From Gnetum montanum (taxonomy: Eukaryota; Streptophyta; Gnetopsida; Gnetales; Gnetaceae), in NCBI GenBank assembly GCA_015680685.1, contig MNCI01015499.1, positions 153,549-217,548 on the forward strand: DNA of 64,000 nucleotides. Reading direction: 5' to 3'. A program made the translations under genes and the position numbers. The notes beneath the pieces were generated by a model. That model was not told the origin of the DNA. It saw nothing but the letters and a program-made list of their open reading frames with translations, and did not search any database. Numbering within the stretch: position 1 is the first letter of the stretch; each line of letters begins with the position of its first letter. Below, one piece after another: positions 11,500-24,630 of this stretch.

Positions 11500-12868
11500 A
11501 TGAACATCCAATTTCTGATCACTTCTCTGATGAACTCCTCTTTGCAAGTGTAATAAACAATCAATCACCCATAGATACAAATTGGTATAGTAGCATTCTT
11601 ACTTATGTCCTCACACAAGAAACACCACAAGGGCTGGATGTTAGAAAGAAACAACAGTTTCTCCACCAGGTCGAACATTTCATAGAAATCAACGAACACC
11701 TTTACAAGGTGTGTTCCGATGGCTTGGTTCGATGGTGTGTTCCCAACGTAGATCAATTACAAGTTCTCTAAGATACTCATGAGGGCCCTTGTGGGGGTCA
11801 TTACACTGGGAGATGAATAGCCATTAAAATCTTGCTTGCAGGATATTATTGGCCTACATTATTTTGGGATGCTCATCATTTTGTCCAATCTTGTGAGTGC
11901 TGCCAACGTGATGGGGGAATGATTGTTAGAATGGAGGGTCCACAACAATAGACTCAACCCTTAGAACCCTTCAACATATGGGGTATTGATTTTATGGGAC
12001 CTATTACACCAATGTCCAATGAAAAAGCATACATTATTGTTGCTCTTGACTATTTTACAAAATGGGCAAAAGCAACTGCTATTACTAACTGTACATCATC
12101 TATCGCTGCACGATTTGTTCAACAAAAAATTGTAAGTAGGTTTGGCATACCTCATGCACTTATTTATCATAATGGTACACATTTTATAGCTATGATTTTT
12201 TGGAAGTTGATGCAACGCTTAGGAGTTCAGCATAAACTGACTACACCATATCATCCTCAAGCGAAAGGTCAAGTTGAAGTCACTAATAGGGAAATCACAA
12301 AAATTTTGAGATAAACCATTAGTAAATATAGGTGAGATTGGAGCACCAAACTGAACGATGCTCTTTGGGCCTACCGCTCTAGATGGAAACTCCCTATAGG
12401 CTATTGTTCCTATGAGTTAGTGTATGGTAAACTTCCAACACTTCCTATCCAAGCTGAGCTCTGTACACTATCCACAACATGTGACCTTAACCTTGATCTT
12501 AGTCTAGCATAGAAGGAATGGTTAATGAATCTTAACTTGCTAGATGAAAATTGATTAGCTGCCTTGTCATCCAACGAACTGCACAAGGCCTTCAACAAAC
12601 AACATCATGACTTGAAAATTAGAAAAGTCACATACCAACCAGAAGATAGGGTTCTTTATTGGAATTCCACACATGTGCCACAATGAACTAAATTTCAAAC
12701 ACTATGGAAAGGAACTTATATCATTCATGAAACTTTTCCTTCAGGGGCCATGATGATCTATAAACCTAAAAACCTAGATAAGAAATTATTGGTGAATATC
12801 CAACAAACCAAACCCTTCCATGAGCCTAAAATAGCCAGTACTAACACTACCTCTACTAATGGATAACC
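11500..12868 (+). pseudogene. Athila-like integrase, copy B
   Basis: The zinc-binding part (about 11700-11930) ends SCECCQ with its cysteines kept. The catalytic core is open from 11994 to 12314: GIDFMGPI gives the first Asp and VEVTNRE the Glu, but the second Asp is His (YHNGTHF, codon about 12168). The C-terminal domain continues in broken frames to KLLVNIQQTKPF near 12810. Domain order and length agree with copies A and C. Inactive by loss of the triad and by stops. Confidence 0.85.
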
Positions 12869-14255
12869 CTACTCATTATTTCGGATCTTCTCCTTCCAAC
12901 TCAGTTGTGGGGGAGATGGCCACCAATGCTAACTATTCTAAGTCCTCAGTTTCTTTTATCCTTTTTATTTTACACATTTTTCATCTTTACTTGTTTTTGT
13001 TTTACACCATCGTTAACATTTTTACTATTTCTTTCTTTGTTACCTTTTGTTGGATTTATTTTCACTCGTCATATAATAAGTGCTCATGGTGGTGGATTGT
13101 ACTATAATAGTGTTGCTTACTAATGTTTGGTTTTTACCTTTGACTTTTAATGTTGATGCTAAGATATGGTTTCTTTTGATAAAATAGGCAATGAGTCCAC
13201 ATCATCCATTCATCCACTCAACTCTACGGTCTCCCTTCATTTTGGAAATGTATTGTCCCTTTTTTCTAAGCAAACCTATTAATAAATCGGTGGCTTGATA
13301 TTCTTCAAACGAAGGAAAGATTCAAATGGATTGGAAAGGGTGTAACCTTAAGGGGATTCGATGCATTTGTGCTAGCTATTCTCTTGGATACTTGGATGTT
13401 TTTTCATAGGTCTCTTGCCATTTTGCTATCAACTAATATCAGGAAGTTGAATGAATCAAATAAGTTTTTGCATGGTGTGGTTCTCACATAAAAAAANNNN
13501 NNNNNNNNNNNNNNNNNNNNNNNNNNNNNNNNNNNNNNNNNNNNNNNNNNNNNNNNNNNNNNNNNNNNNNNNNNNNNNNNNNNNNNNNNNNNNNNNNNNN
13601 NNNNNNNNNNNNNNNNNNNNNNNNNNNNNNNNNNNNNNNNNNNNNNNNNNNNNNNNNNNNNNNNNNNNNNNNNNNNNNNNNNNNNNNNNNNNNNNNNNNN
13701 NNNNNNNNNNNNNNNNNNNNNNNNNNNNNNNNNNNNNNNNNNNNNNNNNNNNNNNNNNNNNNNNNNNNNNNNNNNNNNNNNNNNNNNNNNNNNNNNNNNN
13801 NNNNNNNNNNNNNNNNNNNNNNNNNNNNNNNNNNNNNNNNNNNNNNNNNNNNNNNNNNNNNNNNNNNNNNNNNNNNNNNNNNNNNNNNNNNNNNNNNNNN
13901 NNNNNNNNNNNNNNNNNNNNNNNNNNTGTCACAAATTTTTCCATTCCATTACTTATCCCACCCCTACACGTTGGGTAGTTATCAGTTACAAACCTCTAAC
14001 CTAGTATCTGCCATACCCACAACCTAGCCAATGTGCTTCATATTGAGACAAGGTATCAACTACATTATATCTTATTTATCCTTGCTAATTCATGATTGTG
14101 TTGTGTGTGCAGATGGTGATCACATGAACAAAGAACTAGGATAGGAGGAAGCACTAAAGATGGATTGGAGCAAGAACATTTACGCAAGGAACAAGCTTGG
14201 TCATTTGGCCATGGATGAACAATGGTGTGCACATTTGGCCAATGGTGTGAACAAT
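12869..14255 (+). other. 3' non-coding module of copy B, with assembly gap
   Basis: Equivalent to 4231-5945 of copy A. The purine tract GTGGGGGAGATGG is at about 12908. Frames running through the N tract are artefacts. The right end is a deletion junction: three copies of AATGGTGTG (14221, 14241, 14253) mark the point where about 0.8 kb present in copy A, including the second purine tract and the LTR start, is missing. Confidence 0.7.
13497..13926. other. Assembly gap (N)
   Basis: 430 consecutive N. By comparison with copy A the hidden sequence should correspond to the middle of the 3' non-coding module (about 4859-5638), which is longer than the gap, so the gap size is probably nominal. Confidence 0.95.
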
Positions 14256-14553
14256 GGTGTTAGGACTAGTTAGAGAATAGTTAATTAGTTAAATCAAATT
14301 AGCTATTAAATTACCTCATTTCTCTCTTTTAGGCATCAAGAGCATAAAACATAAAATAATAAAAATCACATACCTCTGAGTTTACTTAACCTTACAATTG
14401 TGCCTTACAAGTAAGCTTGGGAAGATAATGATTGCATAACTCATCCTTGTTCTTCTTTAGGTGCATAAGCACTTAATCCTTGGAGTTCGACCGGATTGTG
14501 CGTGAACGCTCATATTTGTATGGTTGGGCGTAGGGGTACCTTGTCGCTCATCA
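14256..14553 (+). repeat. 5'-truncated Athila-like LTR, copy B
   Basis: Matches 6753-7050 of the copy A LTR and ends CTCATCA. The LTR start and TATA box were removed by the deletion at 14255/14256, so this LTR has no promoter core. Confidence 0.75.
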
Positions 14554-15039
14554 CTAGTAGAGCCGTTTCATTGTTAGGGATAGGAATTGACAAAATTATT
14601 GCAGGTTTTGACACTCTTCTTTATATGTTTGATATGTTGTATGTGTTGTACAATAGATTCTAAGTCCTAAAAGATTATAGGTTTTGTACTGTTATTTTTA
14701 CATATGTTTTAGGGGTAAAGGTTGTTTATGTCTTATAACATGTAGGCAGTGGGTTGTTTTCATAGGTTATCCTACATGATTTGTTTAATTTTTTTTAATT
14801 TTATTTGTTAGTTGTCTATAATAATAATTTTTATCTATTATTGTGTAATGGATCACAATTTAGGTTGTAGGGGGTTTTGGCTATTAAGGTCATATGTTGT
14901 TGGATACTTAGGATGTTGTAGGTTAGTTTCATGGTTTATTAGTTTGCTAAGGGATAAAGGTTGTTAAGATTATGTGTTGTTACATACTTCATTAGTTTGT
15001 TAAGTGTTATAGGTTAGTTCGTTGGGACTACTTAGGTTT

Positions 15040-15960
15040 TGCTAGTGATAGGTGGCTCAAGTAGGTAGCTCATTATTTGGTTAAGCAAGAGGTCAGCTTG
15101 AGTCACACTCGAGGCATTATTATATTCATTTATAATTTTTCTAAAGTATCATGTTGGCTATATATTTTGGGTTGTACTTATAATCATTCTTTTAGGTTTT
15201 GATAACCCATGAACTAAGGTTATTAACGTATTATAGCTTCTTAGACAATGTTAGTTTATTAAGATTACTTCATTAAAGTTTTTAGGTACTTCATTAATTT
15301 GTTAGAGGATATATGTTAGTTTGCTAGTTTGTTAGAACTACGTAGGTTATGCCAATGATAGATGCTTCAAGTAGTTAGCTCATTATCTTGTTAGGCAAGA
15401 CATGTCTTTGATATATTCATTTATAATTTTTCCAAAGTATATTAACAACCTAATTAAGGCATTATTATATTCATTTATAATTTTTCTTAAGTATCATGTT
15501 AGTTATAAGTTTTGGGTTGTACTTATAATCATTCTTTTAGGTTTTGATGCCCCTAGGACTACTTAGGTTGTTAATGTACTATAAGTTTGTTACGAGTACT
15601 TCATTAATTTGTTAGAGGATATAGGTTAGTTTGCTAGTTTGTTAGAACTAGTTAGGTTATGTGAGTGATAGATGTTTCAAGTGGCTAGCTCATTATCTTG
15701 TTAGACAAGCCATGGGTTTAATTTAGAGTTGAGGCATTGTTATATTCCTCTATAATCTTTCTTAAGTATCATGCTAGCTATATGTCTTGGGGTGTACTTA
15801 TTGTCACTCATTTAGGTTTTGACAACCCTAGGATGGGTTGTTAATATACTTTAAACTTTTTAGGGATGTTAGTTTATTAAGAGTACTTTGGTTGTTAGGT
15901 ACTTCATTAGTTTGTTATTTTTGAGGACTATTTAGGTTGTTGACATACTTCAGCTTGTTA
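15040..15960. repeat. Degenerate tandem repeat, unit about 275-345 bp, about three copies
   Basis: Repeated landmarks are GTTTTGATAACCC-like phrases at 15197, 15541 and 15816, TTAGTTTGCTAGTTTGTTAGAACTA, and AGCTCATTATCTTGTTAG, in the same order each time. Spacing between landmarks is 344 and then 275 bp. Non-coding, and directly beyond the right edge of the tandem duplication. Confidence 0.65.
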
Positions 15961-18900
15961 TGAATGTTAGTTTGTTAATAAACCTATAATTCCTAATTCC
16001 ACTTTTGGAAGGTTTGTGCATTCAATAAAGTAATTCTTCCTTATGTGGTCCTTGCCTTCATTAGCACTAACTTTTATGAATCTGTGCTTGTTGATGATCT
16101 TGTTGCAATTGCTCTTCTACTTTTATGATAGTTGTCACAAAACTGAATGATAAGCTTAGATACATCTTTGGCATGTTACTAGAAGTAATTATTTTAGTGA
16201 ATGTGAAAAACAAGTATAACTTTAATAGTGGTAGACGATACAAACCTACCATTCTTGTTAATGATGTGCATTATGTGAAATAGTGCGAAGATTCATTGTA
16301 AAGGAAGAATTTCCCAATGGTGAAAGCATATTAAAAATAGATACATCTTAAATAGTATTAGCAAGATATTACAAGAAAATAATAAAAATATTTAGTACCA
16401 CAAAAGTTACAATTTAGAATCATGACAACATTGAAATACATGCCTTAAAGTTGTTAAAAACAAATATTACTATAAAATGAAATACAAAATAAAGCATCAC
16501 AAAACAATGTAAAGATTTCATAAATTTGAAATGAAAAAAAGAAGAAAAAACTATTGAACAATAAAAGAGAAAATAGTTCATTACTTCTAAGTCTCATTTA
16601 ACTTTTTGATGTTCTTGATGGTGCCATATTGATTCTTATTTCTAAAATTGTCATTCATCAAATTTAGACTTAATACTCTCCATGACTTGTAGTTGTCTTT
16701 GTCCATGGCCATGCCAATGCCCATGGCCATAACCTCATTCATAATTTTAAAAAGTAATCAATAGTTGCTAGAGATGATTTTGAACAGATTGCTTTATAAC
16801 TTTGTTATCATCAATCATAGTATTAGGATCCATGCTCACAAGAGTGCTTCAGTTGCATCTAAGTTGCATCTAAGTACTTGGCATCAGTAGTGCAATCATG
16901 TCATTTGAATTTATAGTTACAAACTATGATTTTTTTTCCACTATCATGTTGTGCCAATTAATTACCATTCATTTGTTAGGCTGCTATTTTCCAATATGCT
17001 AACCATTATTTTTATTTTGATTATTGTACCAACCACTTTTTTCCTGATAATGCATTCCCCCAATTTGACTTTTTTCCACCCATGTTTTTTCACCACTATC
17101 ATGCATTTTTCAGTTTCCTTTTTGTGTTAGTGCTCTATTGATGTGAATTCTTTTTCTGCTCACATATACCCTTCACTACTATGCATTTGCTAGTTTCTGC
17201 CCCTTTGATTTTTTTCCATACTCAGATTTTTGAAGCTATCTTGTCATCTTTTTTCCCTAGTTAGTGCACCAACCACTTTTTTTAGTGAGTGTTCCACTAG
17301 TGTGTGTTATTTTCCTGCTCCCTTTTTTCGATTAATATGCCAACGACCTTTTTTTCCGTTAGTGCATCAATTTCAGTTTGTATCAAGTTAAATTTTTTCG
17401 TATCCAAGCTTTTTGTTACCTTCTTTTTATTAGTATGTCAACTTTAGTTTCCCGTTTGAATTTTTTCTGCCCAAGCTTTTCAACTTTTTCCAGTTGATAT
17501 GCCTTATGCCAATTTGATTTTTTTTAACCCATGTTTTAGAATTTTTCTCGCCAAGTTATTTTTTTTTTAAGTATGCCACTTTTTTGCAGTGTGTCACCCA
17601 GTTTTTTTATATTAATATGTGGACCACTTTTTCTTAGTTAATACGTTGCATTGAATGAATTTTTTCCCTGCCCACATTTTTCCCACCACTACCATGCATT
17701 TGTTAATATCTATCCTAATTTTTTCAGTTTTGCTCCTTCTGCAAGTTTGAATTTTTTTCCTATCATTAGCATGCATTTGATAGGTTGAATTTTTCTTCCT
17801 GCCCATCTTTTTTTGGTGCATGTCCACAAAATATTATTTACATCTTGCCATTACCATTCCCCTTATCCCCTGACCCCCATCTCCTACATCCACAAAATAT
17901 TATTTATAACGTGCCAACCGTTACCCTCCCACGTCTCTCCATTTTCTTGAAAATTAAGTCATCATTCATCTCATATCCCTTTTCTAGTTTTTTCTTGCCT
18001 ACTTTGAGCTCTTTACATTAAAATATTGGAGAAGTTAGAACCCCTTTAGTAAGAAAGGTTATTTTGTTTATCTATCCATGAATCATATAAGGTTTTCGGC
18101 TAAAAGTTTGAGGATATAAGTCTATCAAAGGTTTTAATGAAATATTTAAAAATATTCCAAAATCCAAAAATGCTTTCAAAGTTTAGCAAGGAATTGAAAC
18201 TAAAAACTAAAATTTTGTTACATCCGTAGACCCTCTAGATCTATTGGGCAATTAAAATATACATGCTATGAGTTTTAAAAATATCATTAAGAAAATTACA
18301 AAGTGTTCTTTGTAATGTTTGTAACAAATCATCCAAGTTTTTAATTGCAATATTCCATTTATGTATAATGTGCTCCAATGCATATGAGATTATTACTAAG
18401 ATAAATATTATTCATAACAAATTTAATAACTCTTGGAAGATGTAATTTATGACCATAGTGTTGGATGCTCATCCCACTAAGGAGTAGTCTTGGAACGGTT
18501 AGTGGATGAGTGAAAGCCTAACCTTTGTTTCATTGGCTATGCCTAAGTTTGATCCCACGTCTTCTAACTTAAGAAATAAGCATTAAGAAGCTTATAACTA
18601 AGCATTGCCCACCAAAATTGAACACATGACTTGAAGCTTATAAATCAAGAGTCTAAACACTAGGTTAACACCACATTATTCTTTTATGATGTCTAATACA
18701 TCAAGGTCCCATTGATACTAAACTTCAACATATGGGAATTGTTTCTCCTTGATGTCTTCCTTATGATGGAAGTGAATACTCTTTTTTACATGGTTTTTAT
18801 GAGTGCCTTATTGCACAACATGCTTAGAAATAGATGTTTAAAATTAGCAACAAATTTGAATCAAGTAGTAATGATGTCATTCTTAGTGATTAACTATTTT

Positions 18901-20747
18901 TTCTACTACCTTTTTTTGCATGTGTAAGTAACCTTGATGATTTATTCTTTATTCTATCTATTTTTTAATAATGAAAACATAACTTGGCCTTTCATGAACA
19001 TCACATTCTTAAAGATGCTACTTTTTAGTTATAATTACAATAGGAAAACTTCCAATGAAAGTTGAGCAATTAATTCATCTTTTGCATTGTTAATTCTTTT
19101 TATTTTTGTAGACTTTAGTTGCAAAATTTATCTTCTTCTTTTTTCTTTTTATATTTTGCAATTTGTTTTATATTTCTCATTATTGCATTTATTTTTCTTG
19201 GGAAAGAGTTTTCTTCTCTTTACAAGTAAATGATTAGTAAAAAAGTGAAAATTGATAAAGGTACATCCAAATGAGGGTAAGGCCTAATCCTTTATATATT
19301 CCAAAGAGAAGGTTTTTCAATATTGGTTGTAAAGATGAAAACCTAGTAATTCATTTCTACTCTATTGATGAGTAATGAGAGTTCCAAACACTCAACCATA
19401 CAAGTAACAAATATACACGTAGAATTAGATCATAATCCATAGATAAGACAATGTAAGTATACTAATAAGTTGATGATAAGATTGTGATCATTGTCACTAG
19501 AGTTAGCGAAGAGCAAAGTGTATGGTTTAAATCTTACAAAGATATATGATTAGATGATGTTGTGTGGATTTAGGTATACTAACAAAAAATATAATGAAAT
19601 GGATATGAACTCTAAAACAATGAGAATATAAAACTATTTTAGCCTAACGACAATAACTATTCATTTTTGGTTTTCATACACATCCTTTGTTGATGTAATT
19701 ATCACTAGTATTACCAAATAACTTTACTACTAAGTGAATCAAACAAAGCTACAACTAGGTTACCAGACAATTACACTTTCTACTTGAAACTAGTTGTACT
19801 TATTTTGCTCATACTAACAAACATGGGAATAGTAAATGACTTAGGAAATGAAAATGAAAATGGAAAAGTAAATGACATAGAAATGTAAATTTAATCTAAA
19901 TTTTCATTCATGAATTGTATCTAAGAACAATCCACTTGAATAAAGATGTTAAACAATTATAGTTTACTATAGTGTGGGCATTCATAACTAACTCTAACTC
20001 AATGTAAACTATAAGAGTTTTACTAGTGTTAGAAAAAATATGTCATTTGACATTATGATGGGCTCATATTTATAGGTATGACTATGACCCACTACATCGT
20101 ATATTAAGCCATGATATCACATCTATGATAACATAGATATGATATTGTAGTCATCTAATCAAACTTTATTTATTATCTATGTGGATGATCTCAAGTATTT
20201 TGAATTTCTTTAATTATTATTCATTATTTTTGGGTTTGACATTTCCTTCTTTTAATCTAGAATAAAAACATTTTACTTACTTTTATTAGTTACTATAAAA
20301 ATAAAAAATTTCACTTTGCTTTCCAACTTTAATTCTTGGTAGCTCCAATTCACTTGTTTTGTAACTTCAATTTTAGTTACTTCACTTATCATTATTAATT
20401 TTCTAACTTCAATTTTGCATTAGAGACTTTCATAAAAGCATTAGAATCATCATATTAAAAATGTCCATGTACATTTACAATTTCAAAATATTTATATCTA
20501 ATCTTAATAAGGATAACTGAAATAATTCTTAATTCAAGATGTAGAGAGTATCATCCTATTTTTCCTATGAAAAATAAAGTAAATTTTAAAATACAAACTT
20601 GCAATTTTTTTAATAAAGCAAGGACTTTCGTTGTTGGAAATTTATCAAAAGTTCAAAATACAACATAATGTAATGTATTTTGCAAAATAATGAAATAAAT
20701 ATCGAGACAAGGTAAAGGACGACTAGGCTAGGAAACCAAAAGAAGAT
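15961..20747. other. AT-rich intergenic or unrecognised repeat DNA; no gene seen
   Basis: I find no convincing coding sequence on either strand. From about 16980 to 17820 there is a T-rich degenerate repeat with recurring elements such as CCACTTTTTT, TTTTTTCC and ACCATGCATTTG at irregular 50-110 bp intervals. The few frames of 60-90 codons (for example 17785-18021, 18712-18927) have biased, low-complexity translations and no family resemblance. Confidence 0.55.
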
Positions 20748-21651
20748 TGATGAGCAGCGAGTATTCCCTATACCCAAGCATATGAATCACTAGTGGGTAT
20801 GCACGATCTAGTTGAATTTCATGGACTATGTTTACATAAGTGGCTTATATCCTTAGATGGTGAAAGATGTGGTTATTAGTTGTCGTCTTCCCAATCAGCA
20901 CTTGTGTTGTTTGTATGATTAAGTATGATTAAGGTGTAAGCTATTTATTTTTATAATTTTTATTATATTCTTTATTTATAGAATGATTAAATAAAATAAG
21001 GTTTGAATACTTAATTTCACTAATTAATTAACTAAACTATCCTAAACATGGAGCATCTATTTCCACTCTTCATACACATCCTGGATGTATGCTAATACTA
21101 TTTGGTTACTAAGTGTTTATTGTTGGTCGTACCAATTATCCATTGCTAAGATTACCAAGCATTAGTATATTATGCTTGAAGTGGACATAATCACATTCCT
21201 TACGAATTATAATATTAAATGCTTAAGACAAGAAAAAAAATTGCATTCAAAATAAAATGTTGGAAAATGAACTTAAACTAATCCAAGTGTTGTAATGGAG
21301 AGAAGAAATCTTGATTTTGTTCCTATTTATAAAATTGTGTCTAGGTACATATTGCGCTCAAATAAAATGCTATACAATCAATTTAATTCATGCTACATGC
21401 ACTCAAAGCGAAAATTTTGTAAGTTTTACATTACATAAAGAAACTGCAAGAGTCTAGCTAAGGAATTGACCATATGATGCAATAAATACAACTATTATGT
21501 GCATTTATATAGGCAATGGCTAGATTAAAGTTGATGCACATGCACCAATGCATCCTTAGATGAATTGATGGGGATGCATCGATAGGGCTGCATCAATAGG
21601 GCTATGTTGATAGGCATGCATCAATGCAGTTGCCTTATTGATGCTTCATCA
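20748..21651 (-). repeat. Athila-like LTR 1 (left end of the ladder)
   Basis: In + orientation it begins TGATGAGCAGCGAG, the complement of the CTCATCA end, and finishes at GCTTCATCA next to a purine-tract complement (TGCCCACATGATTG). Internal landmarks such as the ATGAATCAC block match the split LTR at 42527. It is 904 bp long and carries a GATGCATC-rich segment near 21540-21640 that the other LTRs lack. No primer site adjoins its low-coordinate end, so it looks like the terminal LTR of the ladder. Confidence 0.75.
21504..21511 (-). promoter_or_regulatory. TATA-like box of LTR 1
   Basis: Reads TATATAAA on the - strand in the position where the sister LTRs have TATAAATA followed by the same GCC context. 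Confidence 0.5.
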
Positions 21652-22191
21652 TGCCCACATGATTGACTGAAAACTCATCCTCGAGTGAACAAAAATGGGA
21701 TTGAGTTTCTTACAAAATTTGGGGAAGTATGAAACTAATTGACTAATTGACTCTAATAAATAAACTACTTTTGAGTGTTGTTCTATATAGATTACAAAAT
21801 TGGTGCAATTTACAATGAATTGGGACACTTGAACAAAAAATTAGTAGATGCCTACTGAGTAGGTGGAAGCGGGATGAAGTCTTCACATTGTGCTTAGAGG
21901 TGAAGGCTCCTATGGTGCAAAAGATCATTCATCATGTCTCGACACTACTGGAGAACAAGGCTATGATGTTGTTGCTATTGCTACTAAAAATTAAAAGGCA
22001 TCTAGAAATACCTTAATCTTCTCTTCTTTGCCTCATGGGTCATGAATAGTACAGGCTACTTCGCCTAGATGTGCTGATATTAAAATATTCCACAAGCATG
22101 ATAGTGTAGGAAACATTTCTTTCATGTTGATAAACCAAGCTGCAAATTATTTATGTTCAATGTTGAATGTATGAATAAGGTTTTGTAGCTC
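21652..22191. other. 3' end of the H interior (non-coding)
   Basis: The first 200 bp match the non-coding sequence bordering the LTR in G (60321-60540) and C (27352 onward), including the AAACTCATCCT(C/T)GAG phrase. The remainder to the extra gene is unassigned. Confidence 0.55.
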
Positions 22192-24630
22192 TTAGTAGTC
22201 ACTTATTCTCCTAGACAAGTTCTTAGCAAGAGATCGTTGATTAGTGAATTCGCTCTTAAGAACTTCAAGCTTCGTGTTATGCACTTCCAACTTTTGTTTA
22301 GTATCTTTGTAGAGCTTGAACTCTATCTCATAGAGGAGGCAAGAGCTAGCTAATTGCTTCTCTAATTCTGTCATGAGCCTCCCCATGGTTAGCATTGTCA
22401 AGTTTGCATATTGGAGGTTGATAAGCTCCATGTACTTAGTAATCTCCTCGATCTGCAACTTCTTTAGATGGATCTCTACTTGTTTATATGTATTAAGTCC
22501 ATTAAAGATGGAGTACCATGCATCACCTCTTTGCTGGAGTTGCTAGAGGGTATTGTTCACCTTCTCCTTGGCTAACTTTATCTTCTTATTTTTTTGACTT
22601 TCTTAAGCATCTTGACCTTTTTAGATCCAAGTTTACCTTGGTAAGCTGTTCTTGCTGTTGGAAAATGTACTCTGCCATTTGATTCTTTTATTGGTTAGGA
22701 TTCTACAGGTGATGGTTATCATGAGTTAGTACTAGGTTTTCTTTGCGAACTTGATGAAGGTCATGGTTAGTTATATTTTCCATTGTTTCTGACAGTGACA
22801 CATCAATAATTATCATCTCTTTAGCATTCTGAGCCTTATGGTATTTTTGCTGAAGTTGTTGGAAAGCTTCACTCTTATGAGTTTTGGCTTGAGAATGGCA
22901 AGATTAGAGAGATAGACTCTAAGTTTTGCAACCTTAGTGGCCAATTGTCAATTACTAGTGGTGGCCTTCTGGAGTTACATATTGATGATCAATAACTTTC
23001 CCCTCATCTTTGATAATTATGACTGGATGGCTAATATGTCTTTTGAGAGATGAAAGATCTTTAAAATCAATTACTCAACTCTTACCAGTCATTCCAATAC
23101 TTCATCATGTTAGGAAACATTCATCCTTCCACTTCTTGCTCTTGCTAATGCTTGTACATTTTCCATGGTATTAACATGAAGGATAGATGCAACAGAAGCT
23201 CTTAGAGCTTCTCCAACATGGTATACCATCACCTTTACTATTGTTGCTTGGTTCTATGCGGTATGACTAGGACTGTCACTCCTCCTCCTTCTTCTAGCAT
23301 TATAGAAAAGGATACTACATTTCCAAAAATTTTAGGGAATTCTTATCCTTGTATTGATATAGTGACTTCTTTGGCATTAGGATTAGGATGAATAGGTGTT
23401 TGGTTCCTTTGTGATGAGAACAATGATTTCATCTTAGTATCTAACTAGCTAATGATCATTGTGACCTCATTTAGGTGACTCATTGCTGGATAGTATATTG
23501 AGGATTCTCCACCACCTCTAGAGGCTTAATGTTATTACAACTCTTATTCTTTGAGTTTCTTTAGTCATTCTATAGCTACTAGCAATTTAGGTGTTATCTT
23601 TGGTATTATAGATGGTGGCTTCTTTTCTTCTTGAATCTTGGCAAGAACTTTATCTTTCATCATCTCCTTCCAAGATGTTGTAGGAGCCCCATGAATCATA
23701 TCATTCAAGTAGCAAGCTATACCTTTCCTTTTACAGAGTTTTCTAATGAGGCATGGAAAGTGAAGTGTCTTCTTATCCTTTTCGTTCTCCTTTAAACATT
23801 TTTCAATTTCAAGGAAGATGAGTTGTAGGAGGTTGATTGGGAATTTTCTGCTTAGAGCTACACATGCCTTGGTGGAGAAGGTTGTGATCTTGCTCGATCT
23901 CACTATTGGATTAAAGTGATAGACTACAATCTTGAAGTATGCTCGCTTCACCTTGGTGAGGGAACTATACTCCTTGCAATTCACTTTATAGCATTTGTGA
24001 ACCCACTCTTTCTTGGGCTTTGGATTCACTTAAGTGGATATTTTCATTAGCTTCACCCCAATGTTGGGTAATCCAAGGGCTTCTATAATTAATTCAATCG
24101 AGTAGGAAATGGTGATGTCTTTTATTTTTACAGTGGCATCTCCTTGTTAGTTATTCTAGAAGAGGAAAGTTTTAACCATTTACCATTCCTTATTGTTGGA
24201 GAGAATGGGCCATAGGGAGACTCTTGAAGTTGTGTTCTAACCTCTTTTGATGCAAGCTCCAAGAATGATCTAAAATTCAGCTCTTCAAGGATGGAGTTCT
24301 AGATTTTTTTTAGTATAGACCTTTTCTAAGATGGTTTTTGTAAGTGTGACCTTTAGATTAGGTTATGGTCTTGGAACTTTGTCCTATCTAGATTAACTTG
24401 TTTCTGTTGTAGGAATCTAATGAACAAATTTCACCTTAGGCTGCTTGCATAGGGGCCTAGTAGCATGGGTAGCCTTGGCTACTTGCTCTTGGGGTTTTTG
24501 TTGCTATTATTGTTATTGGTCCCTTTCACCATATGGTCTCTTTTCTTTGGGTTGTGATGGTCCTCCTACCCATGGTCCTCTCTTGGGTGCTATCTGTGAT
24601 CACAAGCATAACGCAGGATTAGTTCCTTAG
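22192..24630 (-). pseudogene. Putative plant transposon protein domain gene with coiled-coil tail, inside H
   Basis: Reading on the - strand, a P/K/Q-rich N-terminal region with stops (24630-24030) leads into an open stretch of 154 codons (24029-23565). This stretch has the pattern of the 'putative plant transposon protein' domain: an AYFKIVVYHF helix, then NPIVRSSKITTF, FPINLLQLIFLEI and FPCLIRKLCKRKG. After about 1.1 kb of broken frame a second open stretch (22458-22192, 88 codons) has the heptad-like, charged composition of a coiled coil (MTELEKQLASS, KQKLEVHNTKLEVLK). Such proteins are common in non-autonomous plant LTR elements, where their role is not established. Alternatives are a diverged gag-like protein or an independently inserted element. 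No TSD was found around the segment. Confidence 0.5.

Larger units (their letters stand above)
7513..15020. repeat. Tandem segmental duplication, unit 2
   Basis: Starts inside gag at the base equivalent to position 33 and ends at 15020, equivalent to 7510, in the motif GTTAGTTC. It differs from unit 1 by keeping the RT region (with an inversion), by an assembly gap at 13497-13926, and by loss of about 0.8 kb covering the start of the LTR. Confidence 0.8.

Noticed and set aside
13451-13978. Long open frames on both strands through 13497-13926.
   Set aside because: They run through the N tract and are artefacts.
17785-18021. Open frame of 78 codons rich in P, S, L and F.
   Set aside because: Lies in the pyrimidine-rich repeat tract with no recognisable family or conserved partner in the window.
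24445-24630. Open + frame opposite the N-terminal part of the H gene.
   Set aside because: Low-complexity W/C/G/P translation; the - strand reading connects to the domain-bearing frame and is preferred.
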